A stretch of 64,000 nucleotides of DNA from Sphingomonas hylomeconis (GCF_025370105.1 NZ_JANQBK010000010.1:32026-96025); one strand, 5' to 3'. Counted from the first letter of the stretch, positions 7,794-16,961 are shown. Notes: generated by a model not told the origin, from the letters alone. Translations and numbers: made by a program.

Positions 7794-9107
7794 TCAGGCC
7801 AACATGCCGAGCGGATTTTCGACCAGGTTCTTGAACGCCTGCATCAGCTCGGCGCCGTCCGCGCCGTCGATCGCGCGGTGGTCGAAGCTGCCGGTTGCCG
7901 ACATCACGGTGGCGATGCCGAGCGCGTCGTCAATGATATAGGGGCGCTTCTCGCCCGCGCCGATCGCCATGATCATGCCCTGCGGCGGATTGATCACCGC
8001 GTCGAAATTCTTGATTCCGAACATGCCCATGTTGCTGATGCTCGCGGTGCCGCCGGTATATTCCTCCGGCTTCAGCTTCTGCTCGCGCGCGCGCGCCGCC
8101 AGATCCTTCATCTCGGTCGAAATCGCCGACAGCGACTTGGTATCGGCCGAGGTGATCACCGGCGTGATCAACCCGGAAGGCGCGCTGACCGCGACCGAGA
8201 TGTCGGCGCGGGCAAAGCTGATCAGCTGATCGGGCGTGAACATCACGTTGCACTTGGGCACCTGGATCAGGCTGACCGCCAGCGCCTTGATCAGCAGATC
8301 GTTGACCGACAGCTTCACAGCCCGCGCCTCAAGGCTCTTGTTGAGCTCCGCACGCAGCTTGAGCAGCGCGTCGAGCCGGATATCCACGGTCAGATAGATA
8401 TGCGGCACGGTCTGCTTGGATTCGGTCAGGCGGCGCGCGATCGTCTTGCGCACGTTGCTGAGCTTGGTCGCCTCGTGCGGGATGTCCGGGATTGCGGCCG
8501 GCTTGGCGGCGGCAGCCGGGGCGGCCGCGGCCTGCGGCGCGGCGGCCGTTTCAGCGCTGGATGCCGCAGGCGCGGCCGCCGCCTTGGCGTCGGCGAGATC
8601 GGCCTTGATGATCCGCCCGTTCGGGCCCGAGCCGGTCAGCGCGGACAGTTCGATCCCCTTCTCGGCGGCAAGGCGACGGGCCAGCGGGCTGGCCTTGATC
8701 CGCTCGCCGGATGCGGCCGGAGCAGGAGCAGGCGACGCCGGCTTGGCCGGCGCAGGCTCGACCGGCGCTTCTGACGTGGTTTTGTCCGTCGGCGCTTCCG
8801 CCTTGGGCTCTTCTTTCGGCGCGGCAAGAGCCGCCTTCTCGGTCGGCGCGGCATCGGCGCTCTCGCCATCCTCCAGCAACGTCGCGATGACCGTGCCGAC
8901 CTTCACATTGTCGGTGCCCTCGGCGACCAGGATCTTGCCGATCACGCCCTCGTCGACTGCCTCGAACTCCATCGTCGCCTTGTCGGTCTCGATTTCGGCC
9001 ATCAGGTCGCCGGATTTGACGGTATCGCCTTCCTTGACCAGCCATTTGGCCAGCGTGCCTTCTTCCATCGTCGGCGACAGAGCGGGCATCTTGATCTCGA
9101 TCGGCAT
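7794..9107 (-). CDS. pdhC: Pyruvate dehydrogenase E2, dihydrolipoamide acetyltransferase
   Basis: E2 is the core of the pyruvate dehydrogenase complex and transfers acetyl groups from lipoate to CoA. In 437 residues the order is an N-terminal lipoyl domain (about 1-77, lipoylated lysine in ETDKATME at about 43), a long Ala/Pro/Glu-rich linker, a peripheral-subunit-binding domain ([14 protein letters not shown]...GSGPNGRI), a second Ala-rich linker, and the catalytic domain ending with [14 protein letters not shown], which carries the catalytic His. There is one lipoyl domain. I chose ATG 9107 because the lipoyl domain starts directly with [14 protein letters not shown]; upstream codons in the open frame are not conserved-looking. 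E1 genes are not adjacent: the next gene is on the other strand. Confidence 0.95.
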   Translation of the reverse strand: MPIEIKMPALSPTMEEGTLAKWLVKEGDTVKSGDLMAEIETDKATMEFEAVDEGVIGKILVAEGTDNVKVGTVIATLLEDGESADAAPTEKAALAAPKEEPKAEAPTDKTTSEAPVEPAPAKPASPAPAPAASGERIKASPLARRLAAEKGIELSALTGSGPNGRIIKADLADAKAAAAPAASSAETAAAPQAAAAPAAAAKPAAIPDIPHEATKLSNVRKTIARRLTESKQTVPHIYLTVDIRLDALLKLRAELNKSLEARAVKLSVNDLLIKALAVSLIQVPKCNVMFTPDQLISFARADISVAVSAPSGLITPVITSADTKSLSAISTEMKDLAARAREQKLKPEEYTGGTASISNMGMFGIKNFDAVINPPQGMIMAIGAGEKRPYIIDDALGIATVMSATGSFDHRAIDGADGAELMQAFKNLVENPLGMLA

Positions 9108-9249
9108 GGTAATCCTTAACTCGTTCCTGGGGAGGACGTGATTCCGTGAATGCGCGCGATCCTTCGCCTCCGCCACCGCCCGGGTCAAGACCGCCCCTTG
9201 CGCCGACAGCCGCATATCGGGCACCTAGGCCGCTCTTAGGGGAGCATGC

Positions 9250-9705
9250 ATGCGGATCTATCTGGTCGTCGTCGACGAAACGCCCGAGGCGGGCATTGCG
9301 CTGCGCTTCGCCGCGCGCCGCGCGGTGAAGACCGGTGGCGGCGTCGAGATTCTGTCCTTGCTGCCGCCATCGGAATTCGGCCCGTGGGGCGGCGTGCAGG
9401 CGACGATCGAGGAGGAGGCGCGGCTTCACGCCGAGGCGCTGGTCAGCGGCGCGGCAGGCACGTTGATCGAGGAATCCGGCCTGCGCCCGTCGATCACGCT
9501 GCGCCAGGGCGACGGGCCCAAGATCCTGCGCGAGATGATCGCCGCCAATCCCGATATCGCCGCATTGGTGCTCGGCGCCGCGGCGATCGGCCCGCCCGGC
9601 CCGCTCGTCACGCATTTCGCCGGCACCGATGCCGGCGCACTGCCCATCCCGGTCATGATCATCCCCGGCTCGCTGACCCGCGACGCCATCGACAGGCTCA
9701 GCTGA
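9250..9705 (+). CDS. Universal stress protein family (UspA-like)
   Basis: The 151-residue protein has the UspA fold order: an initial strand (MRIYLVVVDETPEAGIALRFAARRA), a central helix with many Ala/Glu, and a C-terminal LVLGAAAIGPPGPLVTHFAG...PVMIIPG segment in the position of the ATP-binding G-x2-G-x9-G motif, here altered. It may therefore not bind ATP in the usual way. Such cytoplasmic proteins accumulate in stress; the specific role is unknown. Its TGA overlaps the ATG of the next gene (TGATG), so the two are coupled. It diverges from pdhC. Confidence 0.82.
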   Translation: MRIYLVVVDETPEAGIALRFAARRAVKTGGGVEILSLLPPSEFGPWGGVQATIEEEARLHAEALVSGAAGTLIEESGLRPSITLRQGDGPKILREMIAANPDIAALVLGAAAIGPPGPLVTHFAGTDAGALPIPVMIIPGSLTRDAIDRLS

Positions 9706-10994
9706 TGAAAACCCTACCGCTTATCGCGCTCGTTCTCGCGACCCCTGCCGCCGCTGCGCAGGACAAGCCCTCCCCCACCCGCCTCAAGGCCGATGTCGAG
9801 AAGCTCGTCTCGTTCGGCACGCGCCACACGTTGTCCTCGCCCGACGATCCCGCGAGAGGCATCGGCGCGGCCCGCGCCTGGGCCGGCGGCGAGTTCACGC
9901 GGATCGCCGATGCCTGCAACGGCTGCATCGTCGTGTCGAACATCGCGCGCACGATGGTCTCGCCGCGCACCCCCGATGGCGCCAATATCGTCGACGTGCT
10001 CGGCTTCCAGCAGGGCAGCGACCCCAAGCGCGTGGTGATCGTCGGCGCGCATATCGACAGCCGCGTCACCGACGTGATGGACGCCAAGAGCGATGCGCCG
10101 GGCGCGAACGACAATGCCTCCGGATCGGCGCTGGTGCTGGAAGCGGCGCGGCTGCTGTCCAAGCACAAATATCGCGCGACGATCGTCTACGTCTTGTTCT
10201 CGGGCGAGGAACAGGGGCTGCTCGGCGCGCAACTGCTCGCCGAAACCGCACGCGAGAAGGGCTGGACGGTCAGCGCGATGCTCAACAACGATATCGTCGG
10301 CAACAGCCTGGGCCAGGGCGGCGTGCGCGACGCGGCCAAGGTGCGCGTGTTTTCCGAAGGCATCCGCGCCTCGGAAGATCTGGCGCAACAGATCGCCCGG
10401 CGCGGCAATGGCGGCGAGGATGACGGCCCGTCGCGCGCTTTGGCCAAAGCGATCGACGGGATCGCCGGCACGATCCCGCAGGGCGTGGACGTGTTCGTCG
10501 ATCGCCGCCCCGATCGCTTCGGCCGCGGCGGCGATCACGAGCCGTTCCTGAAACTCGGCTTTCCTGCCGTGCGCTTTTCGTCGGCGGTCGAGAATTGGGA
10601 TGCACAGCATCAGGACCTGCGCAGCGAACGGGGCGTGACCTATGGCGACACGGTCGACCGGATGGATTTCGCCTATCTCGCCAAGATTACCGCGATCAAC
10701 GTCGCGACGATCGCCCGGCTGGCCGCGGCGCCGGCCGCCCCCGACAAGGTGACGATCGCCGGCGACCTGTCCCGCGACACGACGGTGTCCTGGCCAGCGA
10801 TCTCCGGCGCGGCGAAATATCGTATTCGCTGGCGGCGCAACGAGGCACAGGACTGGACCGCCAGCCGCGACGCGACGGACGTGCGCGCCGTGCTCGCCAA
10901 CGTGCCGGTCGACGATCACTTCATCGGCGTCTCGGCCATCGCGGCGGACGGCGCGGAAAGCCTCGTCACGTTCGGCGAACGCGCGCGGCGGTAA
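9705..10994 (+). CDS. Secreted M28-family zinc peptidase
   Basis: The 429-residue protein starts with a signal peptide (MKTLPLIALVLATPAAAAQ). The M28 core contains VGAHIDSR, where His and Asp bind zinc, GANDNASGSALVLEAARLL, where Asp bridges both zincs, FSGEEQGLLG with the catalytic Glu-Glu pair, and DHEPFLKLGFPAVRF near the end of the domain. M28 enzymes are aminopeptidases or carboxypeptidases that act outside the cytoplasm. The last 85 or so residues (after VTIAGDLSRDTTVSWPAI) look like a fibronectin-type-III-like beta domain. The start is set by overlap with the stress-protein stop and by the signal peptide; the open frame continues upstream without meaning. Confidence 0.9.
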   Translation: MKTLPLIALVLATPAAAAQDKPSPTRLKADVEKLVSFGTRHTLSSPDDPARGIGAARAWAGGEFTRIADACNGCIVVSNIARTMVSPRTPDGANIVDVLGFQQGSDPKRVVIVGAHIDSRVTDVMDAKSDAPGANDNASGSALVLEAARLLSKHKYRATIVYVLFSGEEQGLLGAQLLAETAREKGWTVSAMLNNDIVGNSLGQGGVRDAAKVRVFSEGIRASEDLAQQIARRGNGGEDDGPSRALAKAIDGIAGTIPQGVDVFVDRRPDRFGRGGDHEPFLKLGFPAVRFSSAVENWDAQHQDLRSERGVTYGDTVDRMDFAYLAKITAINVATIARLAAAPAAPDKVTIAGDLSRDTTVSWPAISGAAKYRIRWRRNEAQDWTASRDATDVRAVLANVPVDDHFIGVSAIAADGAESLVTFGERARR

Positions 10995-11000
10995 CAGCTG

Positions 11001-11076
11001 TACTCCTGCGCACGCAGGAGCACATGGCCACGAACGGTATCTCCGGTTACCCTGGTTTCCTGCGTTCGCAGGAACA
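11001..11076. repeat. Pair of short palindromes
   Basis: Two short inverted repeats with the core TCCTGCG..CGCAGGA occur at about 11003-11021 and 11056-11073, in the gap between the convergent M28 peptidase and antiporter genes. The spacing and similarity suggest a small REP-like doublet. It may also help end both transcripts, but there is no T-run. Confidence 0.5.
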
Positions 11077-11085
11077 CGATGGCGA

Positions 11086-12405
11086 TCACCGGGCGCTTGC
11101 CTCCATCCCAGGCTCCACACTGCCGTCGTTCGCCACCTCGTCCGCATCCGGATCGCGCCCGTGCAGCCGATCGAGCCGTCGCATGACCGGGGTCACGGTC
11201 AGGCCGTGCATGAGGATCGACAGCAGCACGACCAGCCCCATCAGCGCCCATAGGCGCTCGGCGTTGGCCGCCTGCATATGGTTGAGCCCGTACGCGAGAT
11301 AATAGAACGAGCCCATGCCGCGAATGCCGAAAAAGGCCAGGGTCAGCTTCTCGCTGCGCTTGGCGGGGGAGCCGAGAAAGCCGAGCGCGCCGGCCAGCGG
11401 TCGCACCACCAACAGCACCAGCACCGCCACCGCCACCTCGATCCAGCCCAGCGGCGCCAGCAGCCCGCTGACCAGCGCGCCGCCAAACAGCAGCAGCCCG
11501 GCCATCATCGCCAGCCGTTCGATCTGTTCGGCGAAATCGTGCATGTCGCGCTGAAAATCATGGCTGCGATGCGAATGGCGCAGGGCCAAAGCGGCGACGA
11601 ACACGCCGAGAAAGCCATAGCATTGCGCGATTTCGCACAGACCGTAAGCGAGGAACGTCGCGGCGATCGCGATCACCCCGTCGCCGGTCTGCGCCAGCTT
11701 GCTTTCAGCCGGAATATGGAAGGTGACCCAGCCGATCAGCCGCCCGATGCCCCAGCCGATCACCACCGCCGCGGCGATTTCCCACACGACGCTGTGCAAC
11801 ACCCATTTCGTCGCCCAGGCCTCGCCCGTCGCCGCCGCCGCGGCGAGCGCCAGCGCCAGATGCACGAAGGGAAAGGCGAGCCCGTCGTTGAGCCCGGCCT
11901 CCGAGGTCAGGCCGAAGCGCACCTCGTCCTCCTCCCCGGTCTTGGGCGGGCCGACCTGGACGTCGGCGGCGAGCACCGGATCGGTCGGTGCGAGCGCGCT
12001 GCCGAGCAGGATCGCCACCGGCCAGGGCAGGCCCAGCGCATAGACGCCGAGCAGCGTGATTGCCCCGATCGTCAGCACCATGGTTGGCCCGAGCAGCCGC
12101 CAGGTCGCGCCCCAACTCCTCCAGCCGAACACGCGATCGATTTTGAGCCCCGCGCCCATCAGCGCGATGATCACGACGAATTCGGTGAAATGCTCGACGA
12201 ACACGGGATGCCGCGTGGGCAGCGGCGCGATCGGCAGGGGCAGGAAACAGAACAAGGCGGCGCCGATCGCGATGCACACGATCGGCAGCGACAGCGGCAG
12301 CTTCTTGAGCGCCAGCGGCAGCCACGCGACGAGCGCGATGAGCAGCCCCGCGCCGGTCATGGCGAGGATATAGGGCTCGGGCGGCCAGGTGAAGGTTTCG
12401 AACAT
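11086..12405 (-). CDS. Na+/H+ (cation:proton) antiporter, CPA1 family
   Basis: This 439-residue membrane protein has about 12 hydrophobic segments from the N-terminus (YILAMTGAGLLIALVAWLPLAL) to residue 400. ALAPTDPVLAADVQVG contains the TDPV motif and GLNDGLAFPF the ND motif of CPA1 exchangers, which swap Na+, K+ or Li+ for protons across the inner membrane. The short cytoplasmic tail (RRLDRLHGRDPDADEVANDG) has no TrkA-C or CBS domain. It stands alone, convergent with the M28 peptidase. Ion specificity cannot be told from sequence. Confidence 0.92.
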   Translation of the reverse strand: MFETFTWPPEPYILAMTGAGLLIALVAWLPLALKKLPLSLPIVCIAIGAALFCFLPLPIAPLPTRHPVFVEHFTEFVVIIALMGAGLKIDRVFGWRSWGATWRLLGPTMVLTIGAITLLGVYALGLPWPVAILLGSALAPTDPVLAADVQVGPPKTGEEDEVRFGLTSEAGLNDGLAFPFVHLALALAAAAATGEAWATKWVLHSVVWEIAAAVVIGWGIGRLIGWVTFHIPAESKLAQTGDGVIAIAATFLAYGLCEIAQCYGFLGVFVAALALRHSHRSHDFQRDMHDFAEQIERLAMMAGLLLFGGALVSGLLAPLGWIEVAVAVLVLLVVRPLAGALGFLGSPAKRSEKLTLAFFGIRGMGSFYYLAYGLNHMQAANAERLWALMGLVVLLSILMHGLTVTPVMRRLDRLHGRDPDADEVANDGSVEPGMEASAR

Positions 12406-12491
12406 GCGCTACGAACCCCTGGGCGCGCAGGACGTTCATTTCCCAACCCTACCTTAAGAGCGCGGCTCGCGATTGTCCCGGGCGAACGCCG

Positions 12492-13505
12492 TCAGCAGCG
12501 GCAGGCGCAGTTGCACTGGCGCACCTTGGTCGGCCGCCACACCTTCTTCTTGGCATGAGTGCGGCGCGGCGCGGTATAGGTCACCGTGTCGATATACTCA
12601 GTGGTCGTCGTGACATAGGCCGGTGGGCTGGTGACCGTCACCGTGGTGGTCGTCGCCGGGGGATACCAATAGCCGCCCGCGACATAGCCGCCCCGCTGGC
12701 CACCGGCCGTATAGCCGCCGCCCTGCACGACTTCGCTTGGCGCGCCATAGACCACCGGCGGCACCGGATAGCCGGCGCCATAGCCGTCGCCCGGCGCAAC
12801 ATCGCCGTCATACCCGTAGCCCGCATCGTAGCCGCCATCGTCATAGCCGGCGCCATAGCTGTCGTCATAGCGGTCCCAATCGAGCCCGCTGACCGAATCC
12901 CACACCTGGCCGCGCTGGTCCATCAGCACGGCATCGTCATAATAGCGCGTCCAATTGTAGCCATAAGGCGGCGTGGCCAGGCCGTAGGACGAATAGTCGC
13001 TGATGAAGAAGCTCGGCGCGATCCAGTAGCGCGGCAGTGTCCAGCCGCGCGTCGGGCGGCGATAATTCTTCCACCCGCCCGGCGCTTGATGCCCGGCATA
13101 CCAGTGGCCATCGATCTTGTTGCCCCAGCGCGACGGGCGCGGATGGTCCCAGTTGCCGGGCACGGGCCGCGGATTGTTGTGCCAATTGCCGGGCTGGGTC
13201 GGGCGGGGATTGTTGTGCCACCCGCCGGCCGGCGGTGTCGGGCGCGGAGTGTTGTTCCAACCGCCTGCGGGCGGCGTCGGGCGCGGACCGCTATGCCAAC
13301 CACCGGCCGGCATGGTCGGGCGCGGACCGTTCCAATTGCCACCTTGTGCCGGGCGCGGCGCATTCCAGCTGCCACGCGACTGCACCGAGGACATGCTGCG
13401 CGCCGAACTCGTCTGCGTCGCACTGCTGCCGAGTCGCTGCGCGTCGAGCGGGGCAGCCGACACGAGGAGCGCCGCCGAAAGTGCCGCAAAAGTCAGGGTC
13501 CGCAT
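12492..13505 (-). CDS. Secreted RcnB-like protein with Pro/Trp/Asn repeats
   Basis: The 337-residue protein begins with a signal peptide (MRTLTFAALSAALLVSAAPLDA). Residues about 40-135 are a low-complexity tract of degenerate GxWxxxPRPTxPAGGWH units. The middle (about 140-215) resembles the RcnB fold: YRRPTRGWTLPRYWIAPSF, then SSYGLATPPYGYNWTRYYDDAVLMD. RcnB proteins are periplasmic and in enterobacteria affect Ni/Co homeostasis; in sphingomonads similar proteins have no proven role. A Tyr/Gly/Asp-rich tail ends with several cysteines (RQCNCACRC), which could bind metal. I chose the ATG at 13505 because the signal peptide begins there. Confidence 0.8.
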   Translation of the reverse strand: MRTLTFAALSAALLVSAAPLDAQRLGSSATQTSSARSMSSVQSRGSWNAPRPAQGGNWNGPRPTMPAGGWHSGPRPTPPAGGWNNTPRPTPPAGGWHNNPRPTQPGNWHNNPRPVPGNWDHPRPSRWGNKIDGHWYAGHQAPGGWKNYRRPTRGWTLPRYWIAPSFFISDYSSYGLATPPYGYNWTRYYDDAVLMDQRGQVWDSVSGLDWDRYDDSYGAGYDDGGYDAGYGYDGDVAPGDGYGAGYPVPPVVYGAPSEVVQGGGYTAGGQRGGYVAGGYWYPPATTTTVTVTSPPAYVTTTTEYIDTVTYTAPRRTHAKKKVWRPTKVRQCNCACRC

Positions 13506-13619
13506 GGTCAACACTCCTGGTTCTGCGGTAAACGCCCCCGGTCGCCGCAAAAAATCCTTAACGCGGTCCTTACCATTCGGGACGCTCGTTCGCCAGATCG
13601 TGCACTGTCCCGAATCGGA

Positions 13620-14102
13620 TCATCCGAGCCGTGGCGCGAGCAACGCCATCAATGCCTCGCAGCCGGCCGCATCCCCGGCGTCGAACCGCGCCGCCACCGG
13701 GCTGTCGAGATCGAGCACGCCGATCAGCCGATCCTGCGAGACGATCGGCACGACCAGTTCCGACCGGCTTGCCGCGTCGCAGGCGATATGGCCGGGAAAG
13801 GCGTGCACGTCATCGACCCGCTGCGTCGTGCGGGTGGCGGCAGCGGTGCCGCACACGCCCTTGCCCATCGCGATGCGGATGCACGCCGCCTTGCCCTGGA
13901 ACGGGCCGAGCACCAGTTCGCCATCGACCGCGCGGTAGAAGCCGGCCCAGTTGAGATCGGGCAGATACTGCCAGATCAGCGCCGCGGCATTGGCCATGTT
14001 GGCGATCGCATCGGGCTCGTCGGCGGTCAGCGCGTCGAGCGCGGCGCCGAGGTCGCGGTAGAGCTCGGCCTTGCTGCTATTGGCGATGTCGAACTGGTAC
14101 AT
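13620..14102 (-). CDS. msrC: Free methionine-(R)-sulfoxide reductase, GAF domain
   Basis: This 160-residue single GAF-domain protein matches fRMsr (YebR), which reduces free Met-R-sulfoxide in the cytoplasm. Its three cysteines are Cys74 (KAACIRI), Cys84 (KGVCGTA) and Cys108 (GHIACDA). The 10- and 24-residue spacings equal those of the catalytic and resolving cysteines of the Escherichia coli enzyme (84, 94, 118), so activity is likely. ATG 14102 is chosen because MYQFDIANS starts the domain; the longer open frame overlaps the divergent arfB region. Only 65 bp separate it from arfB. Confidence 0.92.
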   Translation of the reverse strand: MYQFDIANSSKAELYRDLGAALDALTADEPDAIANMANAAALIWQYLPDLNWAGFYRAVDGELVLGPFQGKAACIRIAMGKGVCGTAAATRTTQRVDDVHAFPGHIACDAASRSELVVPIVSQDRLIGVLDLDSPVAARFDAGDAAGCEALMALLAPRLG

Positions 14103-14167
14103 GGGTTTCTCCGTCTTTCGTGCCGTCCCTGTTGCGGCAGTCGCCGATCTGCGCAATCGCTTTCGGC

Positions 14168-14590
14168 ATGGTCGCCATTCCCGTTACCCGCTCGATCTCG
14201 ATCGACAGCGACGAGCTGCAGGAAAGCGCCACCCGTTCGGGCGGCGCCGGCGGCCAGCATGTCAATACGACGGACAGCGCGGTGATCCTGCGCTTCGATG
14301 TCGGCAATTCGCCCAATCTGCCGCTGGCGGTGAAGAACCGGCTGGCGATCCTCGCCGGCTCGCGGCTGACGCGCGACGGCGTGCTGGTGCTGCGCAGCGA
14401 AGGCACCCGCTCGCAATTGCTCAACCGCCAGGAGGTGCGCGAACGGCTGATCGCGCTCATCCAGGAAGCGACGATCGTGCCCAAGAAGCGCCGCCCGACC
14501 AAGCCGACGCGCGCGTCGCAGACCCGGCGGGTGGAGGGCAAGGTGAAGCGCAGCACGGTGAAGAACTTGCGCGGGAAAGTGCGGGACTGA
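14168..14590 (+). CDS. arfB: Alternative ribosome-rescue factor ArfB (YaeJ)
   Basis: ArfB is a stop-codon-independent peptidyl-tRNA hydrolase that frees ribosomes stalled on broken mRNAs. The 140-residue protein has the release-factor catalytic GGQ at residues 28-30 within RSGGAGGQHVN, and the basic C-terminal tail that enters the empty mRNA channel (KKRRPTKPTRASQTRRVEGKVKRS). There is no codon-recognition domain, which separates it from RF1/RF2. ATG 14168 is preferred to ATG 14120 because it gives the standard length. It diverges from the methionine sulfoxide reductase gene. Confidence 0.93.
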   Translation: MVAIPVTRSISIDSDELQESATRSGGAGGQHVNTTDSAVILRFDVGNSPNLPLAVKNRLAILAGSRLTRDGVLVLRSEGTRSQLLNRQEVRERLIALIQEATIVPKKRRPTKPTRASQTRRVEGKVKRSTVKNLRGKVRD

Positions 14591-14600
14591 CCCTCTCCGC

Positions 14601-14626
14601 CATCCCGCATCAAGTCCGGGATGACG
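14601..14626. repeat. Short inverted repeat between arfB and pseudouridine synthase
   Basis: CATCCCG and CCGGGATG form an imperfect inverted repeat around a short spacer, followed by ACGG. It lies between the convergent arfB and rluA-family genes. It resembles one arm of the REP-like units with TCATCC...GGATGAC ends elsewhere in the window, and may also serve as a transcript-ending hairpin. Confidence 0.45.
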
Positions 14627-14632
14627 GCAGCT

Positions 14633-15334
14633 TCAGGCGCCCTCGGGTGCCTCGAAATCCGTCACCACCGTGGCCACCTCGGCGCCCTCGGGCAGCGTAA
14701 ACCCGGCCTCGGCGAATCGCGCGGGCAGCGGCGCGACCGCCACGATCGGCTGCTTGCCGGCGCGCGGGACGGTCAGCCCGGCGGCGTGGAGCAGGCTGTG
14801 CTTGCCGCCCGAGCTATAGACCGGATCGCCGACCACCGGCGCGCCCAGCGCCTCGGCGGCGTGCACGCGGATCTGGTGCGTCCGCCCCGTCTCGGGGGTG
14901 AATTCGACGAACGAACGCCCATCCTTGACCTCGATCACGCGCCAACCGGTGCGCGCCGCCTTGCCCGCAGGATCGCCCTTCATGCGCCAGCCGTCCTCGG
15001 CGCTGCTGATCTTCGACAGCGCGAGATCGATCACGCCCTCGCCTTCGACAACGCCCTCGAGCACCGCCAGATAGCGTTTGGTGACCAGCCCCTGTTCGAA
15101 CGCCTGCTGCAGGCGCGCATGCGCCTTGGGGTTGCGCGACAGCAGCAGACACCCCGACGTGTCGCGATCGAGCCGGTGCACGGCATGCGGCCAGCGACGG
15201 AACCCGAAGGTCAGGCCGGCGAGATGGTTTTCGAGGCTGATCGATCCATCGCGCGGGCGATCGACCGGCAGGCCGGCGGGTTTGTCGATGACCAGCGCTT
15301 CGCCGTCGAGGAAGAGAACATGATTTGCAAGCAT
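14633..15334 (-). CDS. RluA-family 23S rRNA/tRNA pseudouridine synthase
   Basis: The 233-residue protein carries the catalytic motif HRLDRDTSG with the nucleophilic Asp at about 56, the early DKPAGLPVD strand, and GRTHQIRVHAAEALGAPVVGDPVY near residues 165-190, all standard for RluA-type synthases. It isomerises uridine to pseudouridine in RNA. No S4 domain is present, so it resembles the short RluA/RluE-like class; the target cannot be decided. It starts only 30 bp from the divergent carboxypeptidase gene. Confidence 0.92.
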   Translation of the reverse strand: MLANHVLFLDGEALVIDKPAGLPVDRPRDGSISLENHLAGLTFGFRRWPHAVHRLDRDTSGCLLLSRNPKAHARLQQAFEQGLVTKRYLAVLEGVVEGEGVIDLALSKISSAEDGWRMKGDPAGKAARTGWRVIEVKDGRSFVEFTPETGRTHQIRVHAAEALGAPVVGDPVYSSGGKHSLLHAAGLTVPRAGKQPIVAVAPLPARFAEAGFTLPEGAEVATVVTDFEAPEGA

Positions 15335-15363
15335 CCCGCCCCCTTGCCACCGCTTGGGCGCGC

Positions 15364-16164
15364 ATGCCAGAGAAACACCCGGTGAATCCCTTGTTCAAAT
15401 TTCTCGTCGGCGCGTGCGGCTGGTCGATCGGCCTGGCGCCGGGGTTGGCGCTGGCGATGACCGTCCCGCTGTGCCCGACGCAAAACGCCGAAGCCGGTAC
15501 CGACGGCCGCGTGCTCGGCCACCTGCCTTACGGCCAGGGCGCCGAGGCCGATCTGCTGCCTGCGCCGCCCGGCTTCGCGATCGGCGGCCCGTGCCGGCTG
15601 CACCGCGCCGCCATGGTCGACCTCATCCGCCTGCTGCAGGCCGCGGACACCGTTCCCGGTGTTGCCGGCACGCTGCGCGGCGTTTCCTGCTTCCGCCCGA
15701 TCGAATATCAGCGCCAGGTGTTCTGCGCGCAGATCGGCCAAGGCCAGCGTTTCGCCAATGCCGCCGAACGCGCCCGCGTTGCCGCGCCGCCGGCCTATAG
15801 CGAACATGCTACCGGCTATACGCTCGATTTCGCCGTCCGCCCGTCGCCCGATTGCCCGGATGTCGATGCCTGCATCATCTGGCACCCGGCCGGGCGCTGG
15901 TTGCTGGCGCACGCCCGCGATTTCGGCTTCGAACTGTCCTTCCCGGCGGGCAATGCGCAGGGCGTATCGTGGGAGCCGTGGCATTGGCGCTGGGTTGGCG
16001 TGTCGCCCAAGGCGCCGGGCGCAGCGGCGGCGCGCGCGGTGTTCGCCCGCGCCGCAGCCAAATATCCGGCGATCCCGGGCGTGTACCTCAAGCCGCCGCC
16101 GGTCGTGCCGACTCTGCCAAGGCCCGGCTTCCCGCTCTATTGGCCGCGCGTCCCCGGCCTGTAG
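15364..16164 (+). CDS. Extensin-like / M15 D-Ala-D-Ala carboxypeptidase-like protein
   Basis: The 266-residue protein has an N-terminal hydrophobic segment (LFKFLVGACGWSIGLAPGLALA), so it is exported or anchored. It carries the zinc-ligand pattern of M15 peptidases: YSEHATGYTLDF with His and Asp, and EPWHWRWVG with the final His. A PIEYQRQVFC segment lies upstream, as in VanY-like enzymes that trim peptidoglycan stem peptides. Several cysteines suggest periplasmic disulfides. The ATG at 15364 is chosen over 15325 because it leaves a normal signal sequence and does not overlap the divergent gene. Confidence 0.85.
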   Translation: MPEKHPVNPLFKFLVGACGWSIGLAPGLALAMTVPLCPTQNAEAGTDGRVLGHLPYGQGAEADLLPAPPGFAIGGPCRLHRAAMVDLIRLLQAADTVPGVAGTLRGVSCFRPIEYQRQVFCAQIGQGQRFANAAERARVAAPPAYSEHATGYTLDFAVRPSPDCPDVDACIIWHPAGRWLLAHARDFGFELSFPAGNAQGVSWEPWHWRWVGVSPKAPGAAAARAVFARAAAKYPAIPGVYLKPPPVVPTLPRPGFPLYWPRVPGL

Positions 16165-16170
16165 ACGCGA

Positions 16171-16204
16171 AAACGGCCGATCGGGAGATCCCGACCGGCC
16201 GTTT
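16171..16204. terminator. Bidirectional terminator
   Basis: AAACGGCCGATCGGG at 16171-16185 pairs with CCCGACCGGCCGTTT at 16190-16204 with one mismatch and an AGAT loop. A-run and T-run flank the stem, so it can end transcription from both the carboxypeptidase gene and wrbA, whose 3' ends converge here. Confidence 0.85.
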
Positions 16205-16223
16205 CAGTGGTTCAGCCAAATGC

Positions 16224-16826
16224 TCAGGCGTTCAGCTTGCCTGCCACTTCGGCGATCCGCTTGCCCTGATAGCGCGCGCCATCCAGTTCGCTCGCGCTCG
16301 GCTGGCGGCTGCCATCGCCATCGGCGATCGTCGTTGCGCCATACGGCGATCCGCCCTTGACCTCATCGACGCCCATCTGCCCCTGGAAGCCGTAGTCCAG
16401 CCCGACGATCGTCATGCCGAAATGCAGCAGGTTGGTGATGATTGAGAACAAGGTCGTCTCCTGCCCGCCATGCTGGCTGGCGGTCGAGGTGAAGGCGCCG
16501 CCGACCTTGCCGTTCAGCGCGCCGCTCGCCCACAGGCCGCCGGCCTGGTCGAGGAACGAGGCCATCTGGCTCGGCATCCGCCCGAAGCGCGTCGGCGCGC
16601 CGATGATGATCGCGTCATAATTCGCCAAGGCCTGCACATTCTCGATTTCGGGGTGCGCGGTGTCGGTCTTGAAGTGCGCAGCGGCGACGACGGCGGCCGG
16701 TGCCGTCTCGGCCACGCGGCGGATATCGACCTCGGCACCGCCGGCGCGCGCGCCTTCGGCAACGGCATCCGCCATCTGCTCGATATGGCCGTAGGACGAA
16801 TAATAGAGAACGAGGACCTTGGTCAT
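16224..16826 (-). CDS. wrbA: NAD(P)H:quinone oxidoreductase WrbA
   Basis: WrbA is an FMN-dependent flavodoxin-like enzyme that reduces quinones by two electrons and limits oxidative stress. The 200-residue protein starts with [16 protein letters not shown], the phosphate-binding loop for FMN, and has [31 protein letters not shown] and [12 protein letters not shown], both typical of WrbA. ATG 16826 is chosen as the family start; the longer frame runs into repeat sequence. Its promoter must lie within or beyond the REPIN-like repeat that separates it from the pirin gene. Confidence 0.95.
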   Translation of the reverse strand: MTKVLVLYYSSYGHIEQMADAVAEGARAGGAEVDIRRVAETAPAAVVAAAHFKTDTAHPEIENVQALANYDAIIIGAPTRFGRMPSQMASFLDQAGGLWASGALNGKVGGAFTSTASQHGGQETTLFSIITNLLHFGMTIVGLDYGFQGQMGVDEVKGGSPYGATTIADGDGSRQPSASELDGARYQGKRIAEVAGKLNA

Positions 16827-16844
16827 GGCAGTTTCCTTTAGCTT

Positions 16845-16955
16845 CCCCCTTCCAGCGTACGGGAGGGGTTGTGGGTGGGCTCGCGCTAGCGGCAAGCGTT
16901 GCAGTCGAGGGCGAGCGCGAGCCCACCCCTGCCCCTCCCGCAAGCGGGAGGGGTT
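16845..16955. repeat. REPIN-like hairpin, family A (CCCTCCCGC/GCGGGAGGG)
   Basis: This unit has a palindrome at each end (an imperfect one near 16845-16868 and CCTCCCGCAAGCGGGAGG near 16932-16950) and a long internal inverted repeat in which GGGTGGGCTCGCGC pairs with GCGCGAGCCCACCC. The whole unit can fold into one long hairpin. It fills the gap between the pirin stop and the wrbA start. It belongs with the two units in the methionine operon, but its centre differs. Confidence 0.8.
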
Positions 16956-16961
16956 GAGTCG

